Of a stretch of DNA of 64,000 nt, positions 12,837 through 26,297 are shown one piece after another (position 1 is the stretch's first letter; each line of letters begins with the position of its first letter). The stretch comes from Lycocorax pyrrhopterus obiensis (lineage: Eukaryota; Chordata; Aves; Passeriformes; Paradisaeidae): NCBI GenBank assembly GCA_014706295.1, contig JACSVZ010000014.1:74413935-74477934 (forward strand), in the 5' to 3' direction. A program made the translations under genes and the position numbers. The notes below the pieces were generated by a model that saw nothing but the letters and a program-made list of their open reading frames with translations, did no database searches and was not told the DNA's origin.

Positions 12837-15800
12837 GCTAGCTGGAATAAATATTGAGAGCCTGATTCTCTGATCTGTTGCAACAGCAGTGAACTATGAA
12901 ATATCCAGTAGTGAGAATTACACTTCTGCAATAGGTCAATGTATAAAATCATAAATAATGTCCACATCCACTTGTCTTGTTTAGAAGTTACAGAGAGAAT
13001 GTCCTTACTGCTCCTTCAGCAGAAATTGGTGGGAGCAAGAAACTACAAACAAATGATGTAGAAATTTTGACCTAAATCTAATGCAAGCAGGACCTAGCTT
13101 ATCTCTAGCAAATGCTAGTTCCCAACAAAAAACCTCATGTGTTTCAAGTCCTGCATGAAATTCAACTGAGAAGAACATTAAACTATGTTTTTTCTCTAAT
13201 ATCTGTCACAAGGCAGACCGTCTCAGCAGTGTGAAATGTTCACAGTGTCATGGTGAAAATAATAGGATAAAAATAATAAAAGTTATCTTTAAAAATATCA
13301 GCATTTTTAATTGCAAGCACTTTTTGAGGGGGAAAATCTTTTATTTTGCTGCTGAATGGGCTGGAGTGTAATAACTAGGCTTTCCATCTCTTTTCACCTC
13401 CTTTATCTTTGCCACTCATAACAGTGCAAAATTGGAAACATTACCAGGGTAGTAAAAGAAAAAAATGGCATGTGCTTCTGGTATGCTGTACTGTTTTAGG
13501 GAGAAGACATAGCCTGGTGTCACTGTGCTTGGCCACAGGTCAGTTCTTTGAAGCAAAATTATTCCATTTCAAGAATGCATGTCACGTAAGCTAAAAGGGA
13601 GTATAGCTTTGTCTGCCTGGAGGAAGCGTTCTGAGTTTCTCCTGTGAGTTGATAAGACATGTCAAAAATGACTCAGACATATCACCTGTTCTTTTTCATA
13701 TCTCATAAAGCAAAGCATGTGTGATACTACCTCATCAGCCACAACCCCTGCTGGGAGATCACTGTTTTTCATTGATAGGTCAGAGCACAGCTGTGCATCC
13801 TGTGAGCCTCTGTGAACATTGAGTTAATTTCTTCTGGGACAGTGGGAAGGGAGAGTTTTTTTCTTGTCATCAGATTGGCTGCAATAAATTGTGTTTGGGG
13901 GCTTTCTCACAGGGTCTCTGACGTGCATTTGCAAAGCTCTGCTGTTGCACTGTGACAGGTGGTAGGAATGTGCTGCGGTTACGCTCTTGTCTTCAGAGGG
14001 CTGCATTTCCTGTCAGGCAGGAGTGCACTGTGACTACAGGGCAATGTATTGGTTGAAATTATGATGAATGAGGGATGAGGCTTTTTAATAGCTTGGGTAG
14101 TAAGAGGATGATGGCTTTTCTCCAGGATACTTAACCTTCATAAAACGGGACATAATACTATTTCAGGCACTGCCTGCAGCTGTTTAAGAATGAGAGAGTG
14201 CACATTAGTGGGCATCTCCTGGCAAGTGGTGACGTAGGAGGAAGGAGTGATGGATGCACCTTTTGTGATCCTGTGTGATTTATGCTGGTGATTCATAGAT
14301 GGATTCACGGTTCTAGTGCTCTTTGCATCTTACTGAATCACATCAGCTTAGCTATGTATACAAAAAGATATTTGATAAATAACAAATAGAGTGCTAAAGG
14401 AGCTTCATAAAGTCTTGTCTTCCCTAAAATTTGACATTTATGGGGTCCTGTGTAAAACAGATTAGCTTGCCTGTTTGGGGCATAACTGCACCATTTTGAA
14501 GATAAAGGTGATCCTTAGATAAAATGGACAAATATACCAGTATCTTTCATGCAGTTGTATATATTATATGCTTTTTAAAGCCATGCCAACCATTTTTTAT
14601 GTATCTTTGACTTATAACTTCTATCCATACAGCTTCAAGTATTCTTTGTTTTCTAAATCACTCCATATCTATTTTTTCTGGTTTTAGCATTTATTACAGA
14701 TAATTCCACTGTGCATGAGCTAGTCTTTAACAGTAACAGTGTAATTAATGCCACGTATAGGTAGTGTGCTGTATACTACTGCTTTTAACAATAAGAAACT
14801 AAACCTTCCTTAAAACATCTGAAGCTGCATGGTTTTCGCTCTGCACAAGTGATGCTGCCATAGCTACCACCTGTGGAGCTGAACAATTGCAGCAGTGGAA
14901 AATCTTACCATAGAAACACACGAGCAATAAATCACTCCATTCCTCCAGCACTGCAATTTCCAGTCTGAGATAAACCTAAGTGCTGGAACACAGGAAGCAC
15001 ATAAATGGTACCTTGGCACAAACACTTCTTTAGAAGACATAGAATTATATTAAACAGAGAAAATACACTTAAGGGTAGCCATATGAGTTACAGGAATTTC
15101 TGCCAGAAATTATTTTGTGTACTGTAAAATCCTGGAGGACTCAAGCCAACAACTGCAACACAAACTGCTCTTACTCTGCTTTCTCCACAATTACAATGCA
15201 GATTAAATCCCAATGAAAATATTCTACGTACAGTTGCATTAGCAGAAACCTCTGCCAGAGATCCCCTTCCCACAAACACCACTGTGATACAGTTTTTACT
15301 GTGGCTTGACAAATGAAAATATTATGGATATTAACATATTTTAAAATGGTTCAGTTACTCATCTCTTTAACACCTTTAAAAAGAAACCATAACTTAAGTA
15401 CAATAGGAAAGTGAGATTTTAAAGGAATTTGCTCATCATATAATAGAAGATACTAGTTAACTCCAGTGTTGATCTTATATTTGAAATAGTCCAGTAGAAA
15501 AAATGGTTAATAAGTGTTTATAATCAACTATGGTTTATATCAGTTCTAGTTAAAGATGTATTAAAGACCTTACCTCACAGATGATACAATGTCAAACTGA
15601 CTTGTTTATATTAGTGGTTATCATATTCCACTATTACATTGATCACATATAAAATGTTCAAGGTGAATGTTAACAAAGTTAGGATTGTACACATTAAATT
15701 TAAAACTTTTTAAAAGAAAGCAAATGAAAAACTGTATTTGTTTTTGATGACAATATTTCATTTACTTCTTTTCTACCCCTGAATGCCCATCAATTTAGTA

Positions 15801-16760
15801 CAGAAGCTATATATGGCAGAGTACACAATTCAATGGTAGCTGTGCATCAGTAGGATTTCCCACCTTCTAGGACCCTTTTCTTCAATATCCAACACACAAA
15901 AAAAAATGCAATTATCAACTCTGCATGCAAATCTAATATTTCTTATTTTGATTTTGATTTTGGAGTAATTTGTTTTCTATCACATCCTGATTTGTCACAT
16001 GACAGTATATTTTTTAGTATTAACTTTTCAGGATTACATGACCTTAAGTAAAGCAAGAACTTTTTTTTTCTATTTTCTTTGGTTTTTAAGAGAAGAAGCA
16101 CATACATCAAAAAATTCAGCTGTTTTACCACCAGCTTCTGTAGTTCATAAGTGGTTTCATAGAGACCGTTGTCTGCATTAAAGCATCTGCCACTGTGCTA
16201 AAGATTATGATCCTCATGAAACCAGTCATCTGCTTCAGACACGCTGAACATTCACACCGTGGTCTGACCCTTCAACACGTTAAACACTATTATGTTGGAA
16301 ACTCAGTTACAGGTGGGAGTTTCAAGAGAAACATACCCTTTGATGTGAAAGTTATTCAGATGTGGTAGGACCTTGACTCCAGGGAACTACCTTCCAGTTC
16401 TGAATCTCTTAAAAAGGCTGTAGAAAGCACATCAGAAAATTGAATCAGTTAACAAAGAAAATGTTTTCACTTTTGAGTTGTGCAATTCATTTGGCTAGCA
16501 CAGATGACATTTGTATTTTTAAATTTTACACTTGTAAAATAAAAATGCTACATAACCTGAGATTCTATCAAGTTCTCAGGATCCTAGGGAAATTTATGGT
16601 ACAGGTCTGAATTAACTTTTGGACTGCAGGCCCTGTTCTAGGTTCGCCTTTAAGTACACAAGTGTCTTGGAAGATTTCTGGGAGCATTTTTCACCTTCTC
16701 TTTAGAAATTGAGAACTTTGAAGCCAGCAGTGGAAGAGTGAAAAAGTCTGTTGTTCTGAA

Positions 16761-16797
16761 CCAGGAATAATCAGTATAACCAGAATAATCAGTATAA
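16761..16797. repeat. Tandem duplication, 18-19-bp unit
   Basis: Two adjacent copies of ccag(g)aataatcagtataa differ by one base. This is a small slippage duplication in intron sequence. Confidence 0.8.
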
Positions 16798-17370
16798 TCT
16801 GCCCCTACCTTCAAAGAGGCATATAGCAGAAATTGGGAGAACTAAGGTTTTGTTGGTAATCCAGGGCTACTTTTTGTCAATAAATCTCTGACATTAACGC
16901 ATAAGCAGTCCAGAAGTAGAGAATGGAATTCCAGTTCACCTTCTTTCATCTGAGAATTTAAATTAAATTTCTGATTTTAATTATGCCTATTTGTGTTACA
17001 GTGTGTGAAAAGCTGTGACTTTTCAAGAGCACCTGTTTTCAGTAGTGCTGTCATAATTGGATCAAGTGAACCTGAAAGCCTGGGAAAACTCCAAGCACTC
17101 CTCTGATTGCTAAATCACTCTGTAACCACAAGCAGATTGTTTCTTTCACAGACTAACTGAGGTGTTTGTTGCCCTTACTAGCTCTAATGTGCATTTCACT
17201 TATAGGAGCATAAATAGCAATGAATAGGAAGGAGCGGAAGGAAGAAATTCCTTCATTAATATTGCAGCCAATATGGCTTTGTAACTTATATTTGTTAGAA
17301 ATTGACTAAAGGAAGCTAGCAGAAAAGGCAAAATGTACTCTTTCCTCTGGCTGCATTAGAGCTCTGTCTG

Positions 17371-17412
17371 CTTTTTTTTTCTTTTTTCCTTCTTTTTCTT
17401 TTTTTTTTTTTA
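17371..17412. repeat. Polypyrimidine tract
   Basis: About 42 bases of nearly pure T with scattered C, followed by taataagg. It resembles a strong polypyrimidine tract, but no AG followed by an open EYS-like exon comes after it, so it is treated as low-complexity sequence. Confidence 0.8.
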
Positions 17413-18665
17413 ATAAGGCACTCTCTCTTCCTTTATGTGATAACTTCAAAACAAACGTGACCACAAGGCATCACAGTTCATTCTGTGCTTGTTTCTATGG
17501 ATACATAGTGGGCATGCCTATAAAGCAAAATACAGAGATAATGGTTGCAGGAAAGGCACAACTAAGACAGTTTTCATGAAGATAGAATGAGTAGTAATAC
17601 CAATACATGCTTGTGAACTGAAAAAAGCACCATTTTCCTTGAAGAATTAACAGTCAGAGTGAAACATCCCATCATGTGCTCACTACAGGTGGTAGCAGTG
17701 CTAATTATATTAAAGTCAAATATGTCTAATTCCACTTTCATGATTTCTTCATTCTTCTATGTAGACACAGACATGTTGAAACTTTATGGCAAAAATACGA
17801 ATACACCTTTCAAATCACCATCCTTGCTCCTGAATCAGAAGCGTTTTTGTCAGAAGAGTACAACATGTATTAGAGGTTGAGGCACCACTCATTGCACCCA
17901 GCAGTGAACATCTGTATCTGTAAAATATTCAGACAGTAGAAGGAGACAGTGTAATATCAGTGTTACTAGCAATTGCTCCAGTACTTTCATTTTACGTGGA
18001 CAGACATCATACTGTTGAGCACTGGAAAATAAAAAATGTTCAGAAAGTGTGAAGAGACTAATTTACTTTCAAAAGTTTATATTGTCACAGGCACTGCCTT
18101 GCTAAACCTTAGTTATAGACGTTCTATATCCAGAAAATAAAGTGAAATCTGTTGTCTGCTTTATCCAGAAAACTACACTAAAATCCTTTATGATTAAGTG
18201 CAGATTGTTACATATGTTTTTCTAATCTTAATTTAGGCTATTTCAGTTATCGATTTTTAAGTTCAAGTGTCTTATTTAAAAGAACTGCTTATTTCCATTC
18301 CCCAAAATTTGCAAGGTTAGATAAGCAATAGAGCCAGACTGACAGAATAACTTCCTGTTATTCTTCTACATAAATGTAAAGAAATAGGTCAGCATCCTGA
18401 TATGAAGAGAAACTGAGTTGTTTCTCTGAAGGGAATCTGGAAGCAAATAACAGTACTGCTAATGATGTCATGAAGCAACTGTTTCCCTCTATTGTATATT
18501 CTCCTATAATTTACTTTTTCAAGATAATAATTCAGCTTTTGCTGCAAATAAATCATACGACCTGACTCATCTGTCCTCTTGAGTACAAGCTATAGACTAA
18601 TCTCATAGCACTTAAAGGTAGGTCTGTTTGGGGAAATGGTACACAAATGGTCTTTTGTACCAATT

Positions 18666-18710
18666 ATAAGCTGTGATTATATAAGCTGTGATTATATCAG
18701 CTGTGAATCA
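18666..18710. repeat. Tandem repeat, 15-bp unit, three copies
   Basis: Two perfect copies of ataagctgtgattat are followed by a diverged third, atcagctgtgaatca. No function is evident. Confidence 0.85.
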
Positions 18711-20350
18711 GAGCTCTTCTGTTGCACTTTGGATCATCTTATCTGGGTGTGTCACCCACTGTGGTAATTTTCAGCAATGGGACAACTGTAGCAGTTACAG
18801 CTCTAGCACATGTGAAAAATGCCAACACTCAGTTTTATAGTATTTGATTTTACAGTTTTTAGGGCATCTTATATCCTTCATAAGTCATAGCCATCATCCA
18901 GGAACATGTGAAATTCAGAGCTGAGGCAGCAATCAAAGTAAAAGGTCAACCTACAAGACTGAACAACTCAAGCTATTGATAAAGAGCATGTCGCAAAAAA
19001 ATTGAAAGCACACAGTGATTGCTAACTTTTCACTTCAGACAATATTTTCAGTAGTTCTAGTACTCAGCACTTGTTTTGCCCTTCTCATGTCCAGTTAGTT
19101 GTGCAACCTTAAGCAATTACTATTTGTAAAAGATTTGTGGACTCTCCTATACATTACCTTTCATTTTGGTAGGATGAAACTCTGACAGGGAGGTCAAGGT
19201 TTGGTCCTTCAAACACACTTTTCTTGCTGCTTTTTATTTTCAGTTTTTATGACCTACTTTTGATGTTATTTAAAGAAATAGCTTAATCTGAATTAATCGT
19301 AGAAATTTGGTTAGAGCCATGGACAAATGGAATCTATGAAGTTTTCCTTAACCTCCTACACTTCAGTTAAAGTATAAACAAAAATCCTATGCTGCAAGAA
19401 TTTCTTGCTCCTTCTGAGAGCTGCTGGTATTCCAGAGAAAGGATGAACAAGAAAACAATGTTGAGGCTTTCTTTTCCTCTTTTATTGCTGACAGTAGAAG
19501 AAAATACCTGAACTACATGGGGAAGAAAGTGAATCTCAAAGAGATAAGAAAGAGACAGACAGGAGATAGACACCCAGAACCTTTAAGAGATGTTTTGTTT
19601 TGAAAGTAAAGGAAAATGCTTTTTTTTTTTGTGGGAAGTCTTTATCCTACACTCAGCACTGCTAGCAATCCCTGACAGAGGCCGATTTTTACTAGTTTTT
19701 TTCTAAGAAACACAAAGGTCTGGGGTGCTTAGATTTTTTTCTCCTTCTCTGGATTTCAGCATCACACATTCCATGTAATTAGATACTTCTCCAATGATGA
19801 AATACCACTGTTGGACTGAGATAAGATTTAATTCTAGACTTTATGTACCAGTATATGTGAGATGATTCCTGCAAACCAGTGTTCTTCAAAAGTGACCTAC
19901 CAATTCAGTCACATTATGTGACTGATGACATGCTAGTCTCACAGCTGTACAAAGCTATTTGGAAAAGTCCCAGAGTCTTATTTAAATGTCTAGGACTTAT
20001 CTGTATTAGAGTTAAAGCTCTGGACAGTCAAAGAAACTACAGATTGAAAAGGCAGAGGTGTGAATTACCTTCTGAGGCAAAGAAATCACCTTGGTCATTG
20101 GTAAGGATCTTACATTTTCTAGTTTGTGCCATCCAAGGAATTTTGGCTAATCTACCATCTCTTGTAAACAATGAATCTGTAGAATATATGGCAAATGCAA
20201 TTGCTTGTGTCATTCATATATCACCTCAAGCTTCATAATAAGTTTAGATACAGGTGTTAATAGAAATTAACTCAGCCTACAACATTGCTAGGATTTGATG
20301 TTTTAGAGGCTACAGTCTGGTGTGCTGTATAGATAGTAATTAATTTCATT

Positions 20351-20378
20351 TGAGGTTGAAAAAATGAGGTTGAAAAAA
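20351..20378. repeat. Tandem duplication, 14-bp unit
   Basis: Two adjacent perfect copies of tgaggttgaaaaaa in intron sequence. Confidence 0.85.
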
Positions 20379-23300
20379 TATTTTCTGTCGACAAATGACT
20401 TTTAGTTATAGCTTAAATACTCCTTCAAAAAATATGTAAAAGTCCAGGCAGGGTTCTGCAGTGCTATTTTTACTTATTATATCAATGGTGCATTTTTAAT
20501 ACATTAATTACCATGGTACATTTTTTTAATATACGTTAGTGCATGTTATTATAGAATCTTATTTTCTGTAATGCATAGTCAGAAGAAACAAGGGGTTACA
20601 CTTTACTGGCCACTGTGCAAACACAGATGTTAGTCCACAAAAGCTTACTGATTTGAAGCGTGATTTGTGTGGAGGAATATTATCTTCTCCTTTCTTAACT
20701 TGAAGAATCAAAAAAAAAAAAAACCAAAAGTTCCCAAGGCCCATGGGTAGACAACTAATAAAATTTAAATATTAGAAACTATGTACAAGATTTACAGCCA
20801 AAGCGGAGAGATATGACTTTCTCATTAATGTTAAAATATTGCTGTGAAAGTATGACTCATAGTCATTCCCTTCCATGGAAAACCATTATCCATAGGGACT
20901 TGCTCTGTCTCAGTTGTGGCTCTTGACCCACCTTGTGGCTCTGTTAGCTATTCAGAGAAAAAGCAGAGCACATGCCTGTGCACCCAGTTTTGTGCTTTCA
21001 TTAAGAAATGAACAAGCAACATACAAAGGTTCTTTTGGCAATCACCGAGAAAAATAGGTTGAAGATTTCATGTGGAAAAATGGACCCTCAAAGAAAGATT
21101 CTGTTCAGGCTTTCCTCCATGAAGTTCATTCCTTCAGAATTTCTTTCTTGGGGTGTTCGTAGGATAGTTAGAAAAGGGAGCATCCAAAGTGAATGGTAAG
21201 GTTTTGTCAGTTCAAAGCAGCTGTTGTTTACCTTGTCACTTACAATGCTGTCAGCTTTTTATAGAGCCTTCAGTAATTGCTATTTTCATTCATAGCTTAG
21301 AATACACTCAATATGTTTATAAACACAGATTGCTGTCTGTAAATATTACACTGTGTTATGTTCATATGGTAAAATTATCTCCAGTTTGTTGAGCTAGAAA
21401 CAGAAATCTCAGAGACTGAGTTAAACTAAAAGGACATGAGGTGGTACCTAGGATTGAAAAGAAGGCTCTACATTTGAATTAACAGGAGGTACCTGAAGTT
21501 AACTGTATGAACAGGGAAAATCACCATGGAAAGGTGATGATGCTCTTCAAGTTCAAAGATTAACTTACCCTTTTATGTGAGCTCTTAAGACATTCGTGTC
21601 TTCCAGCCGTGTACATAGACCGGGCTTAAAAGCAAGTACTGATGATCAAACCCTTGTAATTCAGAATGTTTTTAAAACAGAAAAGGTAATGGGTGCTAAA
21701 TAGATATGAAAGAGGAGCTGAGCAGCTGATTATTGGAGTTGCAAATTGGTAGAAGTAGTGACGACAAAATGAAGAATTGATTATGGAAGCTTCTTTCTGC
21801 AAGCTGAATTCTGAATGGAATAGTTTGCATCTATGGAAGTTCAAAATCATAAATATGTAAATAAAAAACCTCTTCTAAAAACAGAAAAAAATATATTAGT
21901 AAGAAACTGATAAAGAGAGAAAGGACCACCTAGAGTTGCACTATTTTTTTTTCTCTTTCCAAGGTAGACAGTTCTAGATTTAGAATATAGCCATTATAGT
22001 TCAAAGTTATTATGTTGTGTATTTAAAGTAAATGCTGCTATTTTACAGACTAGTAAAGATTTTGTTCTGCAATTTTGTTGTTTGTCTCCTCATGATTAGT
22101 GAAGTTGCTCTGTAATGAGGCTAAAATCTTGGAAAATACTGAGTCATGTAGTTCTGCAACATATAAATTAATCTGAAATGGAAGTAACTAATGTTTTTGT
22201 GCTTAAAGATTGTTTTAAATTTCTAACAGAAATTAATAATAGTATACAATGCAGGTTCAATGAAAGCAATTCAACAAGCAATATGGTGCAGACCAATGTT
22301 CAGTGTCACTGCTTTGGATATGGTTCTCAAGAGTCCTGCTGCAAGTAGTAGAGATATTGAAGTAAAGCCCTAGGGACTGCTGGAAGCAATTGGAATTTTT
22401 CTGTCATAAGAAATTATGATTGATAGATTTTTGAAGGACAAACAGAATTTAGGCTGCATATGATTTCACTAAGATGTGGAGATCTGCCTTTGACCTTATG
22501 CTGCTGAAAGCATTTATATGCTTCCCTGGACATGTTTCTTAAAACGCTAATTTTTTATTATCAAAATCATAGCCTTTCAACTTTTAAAAAAATAATTTTT
22601 ATAAATACATTTTAGCATATGTCAACATCTATTTACTATTTTTCGCATACAACACAAGGAAGGACAAAATGTAGATTTAACTGAAAAGACCGAGACTGGG
22701 GAAAGGGGTAATGTCAGAGCTGATTACAGCCCTTGCAATGGATCCAGCCTGACAGATCATTATTTCTCTTCCTAGATGCGGCCAGGGAATGTATTGCTGC
22801 CCAGATAGATTGTTTCCACCAACCATTGCTTGCTGTATTTTTTCTGAGGGATCCTTAACCATCTGTCATTAAGTGTTATGCTTCTAGAAGTGCTTGATAC
22901 CATAACTGTGTATCCTCTTGTGACAGGAATGGTCATAATTGACATATTACAGGGCACAACTTTTTATGCACTACACATTTTAATGGATATGTATCCTTCA
23001 TGGGATGGGGAATCACCTGCATATTGACCAAGTAAGCGGAAAATGGAGTCTAAAGAGTGCTTATAAAAAACCCCAGAATAGGTTTCATGATCCTGAAAAG
23101 TTAGTACTGTGTTAGTAATTTCAATTAGTACATTGCAAAATAAATTAAAACCATCCTGAATTCCTAAAAATAATGGCATTTTTGAAGGTCTGAAATAGAT
23201 AATCTGCCAATAAGCAAGTTTCTCCTCCTTCATTATTTCCATAAATCAAATTCTGTCCTTCCTAAATCACAGCTAACTCAAACAAGTCCAGTAAACTTTC

Positions 23301-23822
23301 TACAGTTTAGGTATTGTTTAAAGAGAGTATTCTTGCTCAAGAAAACTCATGTGCATAATGATAAGACAGAGCAGATGCTCATTGCTGTCTGACTGGGATG
23401 GATAAAGCATTATTTGGGTCCTATAAAATTTCTGCTGGAGTTCAATCAGTTTGTATTCAATGGTCTTTTTCTCCTGTGTTCATAGCAGGGAAGTAAGGTG
23501 TTGGAACCTTTTTGTCACTCATGTTCTCCTTTTGAAGTGGGATCCCAATCCCACTTCCCACTCCCCACTCCAATATTTTAATCTCAATCAAATAATTCAG
23601 AAGCATCATTTAAAAGTGAGGGCCTATTTAGTCAGTGATAGAGCCAGTATAACTCTAAGTCTGCCCCAAAAAAAATTTAAAGCCAAATAGTTTCTCCATG
23701 AGTGCATCCAACCAATCTGGAAACATTTTCCCTATGAGTTTTCTAAACCAACTTAATTCACAAGTGATTTGGTCTCGGTTTAAAAAGAGCCTTTATATAA
23801 AGAAAAGCAGTTTTGAGAATTC

Positions 23823-24610
23823 TGGTGGGTTGAGCCTGGCTGGGCACCAGGGGCCCACCAGAGCTGCTCTATCCTCCTCAGCTGGACAAGGGAGAGAAGA
23901 TATAACGAAAGGCTCATGGTTCAGTCTGTCATGGGTAAAACAGGCTTGACTTGTGGAAAAAATAATTTATTACCAATCTAATCAGAGTAGGGTAAAGAAC
24001 CAAAAGATTTGGATAAAACCAAATCTTAAATCATCTTCCCTTCGCCCCTTCCTTCCTTCCTCCTGGCCTTAACTTCACTCCCAAATTCTCTACCTCCACC
24101 CTCACAGTGGCACAAGGGAATAGAGAGTGTGGGTTGCGGTCATTTCATCACAACTCTCTACTGCTCCTTCCTCCACAACGGGAGGGCTCCTCACTCGTCT
24201 CCTGCTCCAGCATGGGATTCCTTCCACAGGAAACAGTCCTTCATTAACTTCTTCAGTGTGGGAAGGCCCATGGGCTGCAGTACTTCAGGAACTGCTCTGC
24301 TGTGTGTCCCAAGGCACGGGGACACAAGTCCTGACAACAAATCTGCTTCAGCATGGCTCCTCTCTTCATGGGGCCGTAGGTCCTGCCAGAACCCTGCTCC
24401 AGCATGGGCTGCTGCCAGGGAATTTTTTTCTACTTCTTAACTACATTATCCCAGAGGCATTGCAATCACTGCTGAGGGACTTGGCCTTGGCCAGTGGCAG
24501 GTCCATCTCGGAGCCAGCTGGCATTGGTTCTATCGGACACGGAGGAAGCTTCTCACAGAAGCCACCCCTGTAAGTCCCTGCCACTACCAAAACCTGATCA
24601 CACAAACCCA
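23823..24610 (-). mobile_element. Solo LTR with internal minisatellite, antisense
   Basis: On the plus strand the element runs from TGGTGGGTTGAGCCTGG to CACAAACCCA; element sense is the minus strand. The middle (about 24140-24430) contains degenerate repeats around the core 'ctgctccagcatggg', spaced tens of bases apart, which matches the reverse complement of the repeats at 36180-36500. The end near 24480-24575 ('ttggccttggccagtggcag', then 'agaagccacccctgtaa') is typical of a songbird LTR family I know from memory. A gene-like frame of about 148 codons here is a by-product of the GC-rich repeats. No target-site duplication was found with the chosen ends. Confidence 0.75.
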
Positions 24611-25318
24611 ATACAAAAATGCTTTCAGTTAAAGGAAAAGAAAATTGAAGTGAACTGACAGAGCTTGCAGAATACTGATTCCATGCAGGGGGAAAAAGGA
24701 TTCAAAACAGTAAAGATAACAAAAGCATTCAGAGCTAGACAAGATACCGTAATTGAGGAAACCTGAGTCAAAAGTACTAAAGCAGCACGAAAGCTGAATT
24801 GATTTTTGGGAGCTGTATAATACAAGGAAAGATTGGCATATATATTATATACGAAAAAACACCTGCTGTGCACAAGGAAGAAACACCTCCTTTATATATT
24901 GTCCTTTGATATTTTTAAGATTATTGATGAGATAAGTTTATCCTTCTGGCTGCAATGAGTTTCTGTGGATTTGTCTATTACACAAAGCTTTCAAAGGAAG
25001 ATTGTAATTGCCTTTACATTATGATGGTGTTTTCTGGAAAGCAATTTAATGACTCTTTGTATGAAGTGTAATTCAACTTAAAGCTTAAACTGAAAAAGTG
25101 TGATGGTCCTTTCATTTTCCAGTAATTTAAAACAAAACAATGATAAGAAAACATAATAGTAACAACTAAAAAAAAACTGAATTACATCTACTACTTATTG
25201 ACTGAAGGAGTGATTCCCTCCAACTTCCACAGCTTCATTACAGATAATATAATGAGGGCACTAAAAGAACCTGTGTCATTAAATATTGAACCCATTGTGA
25301 CACACAGTACAACCATGG

Positions 25319-25372
25319 AATCATAGAATCTTAGAATGCTTTGTGTTGGAAGGGACCTTAAGCATCGTGATT
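25319..25372 (-). mobile_element. CR1 LINE 3' terminus fragment, antisense
   Basis: Only the last 50 or so bases of a CR1 are present, inverted: 'tcatagaatcttagaatgc' is followed by 'ttggaagggacctta'. These are the reverse complement of the CR1 tail and of the conserved block just upstream of it. It is one of the shortest possible truncations. Confidence 0.85.
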
Positions 25373-25652
25373 AAAGGGTGTTGAGTGTGCTTCCTTTCAG
25401 GGAAGCCCTCTTGCATAAAACTACACAAAGGGCATGTATAGTGCTTTCACTGTACTCCCACTTTAGAAATGGAAAAAGTACAGGAATATAGAAAATTATA
25501 CTCTGCTTTGGGCAAACAAAACACTGTGTCACTAGAGTACAGCTAATATCTGTGACACGTTGTAAAGAGGTATTATAATCTTTTAAAAACATAATTGGTT
25601 TAAAAGTCAAAAACATGTTTTTACCAGCTGGTTAAATACAGCTGAGACTGGA

Positions 25653-26297
25653 TGTGCCGGTTTGGCCAAAAATCTAGTAATATATCTTTTGAGAGAAAAC
25701 TAGGTTACGACTACCCTTCTCCCCACTAGGTTGGGGGAAAAACGAAATTTTTTCTCGAAGGAAAGTGAAAGAGATAAAAACTATTTATTTTAACAAACAC
25801 ACAGGAAAAGGATAATGATGCTAAATAATGAAATCTATCGCTATAGAGAGAAACCTGGGAAGATTTCAGAGTCCTTCTGTAGGTGTGGTCTCTCTCCTCC
25901 TCGGAGCTGGGTCGGCAAGGGCCCACTCCCGGGCCTCGGGGAGGAAACTCTCCCTATGTGTTCTGATGTTGTTGAAACAGCCCAGAAGAGAAGAAGGGGA
26001 AAAAAAAAAACAACAGAGTCTTAGGAAACAAAGTTTAGCTCTCTGTTTCACTCTGAGAAGTAAAAAAAAACCAGCTGACTGAAGAAAGCAAGCAGGGTGC
26101 TCCCTCCATGCTACCCGCAGCTAGAGAACGCAGACGAGTGTGATCTCTGTGTCCTTGAGAAACTGCCTTGAAAAGTTCGTTTGTTTTGTTTTGTTGTTTT
26201 TTTTTAAGTTCAGTTTAAAGGCACAGAAAAGGCACAAAATTTTTTTTTGGGCGAAGAGCTTGATAGGGGATACACATGATAGAGTCACCCCAAGACA
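25653..26297 (-). mobile_element. Solo LTR of the same family as the 59.2-kb provirus
   Basis: The plus strand reads TGTGCCGGTTTGGCC at the left and CACCCCAAGACA at the right, which is the reverse complement of the provirus LTR at 59203-59846 over its full length (645 versus 644 bp, with scattered differences and small indels). The flanks are a perfect 5-bp direct repeat, CTGGA at 25648-25652 and CTGGA at 26298-26302. A single LTR with an intact duplication indicates that LTR-LTR recombination removed the internal part. A polyadenylation signal is present in element sense (TTTATT on the plus strand, 25784-25789). The 5-bp duplication fits class III (ERVL) integration. It lies antisense to EYS. 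Confidence 0.93.

Noticed and set aside
17371..17412. Long pyrimidine tract as a candidate splice acceptor
   Set aside because: No open exon with EYS-like sequence follows, and the EYS frame is already continuous without it.
24140..24430. Regularly spaced repeats, considered as a CRISPR-like array
   Set aside because: The repeats are degenerate, with variable spacing, and lie inside a vertebrate LTR; they are a minisatellite.
24127..24573. A 148-codon open frame on the plus strand
   Set aside because: It lies inside the antisense minisatellite LTR; open frames there follow from repeat units and GC content.
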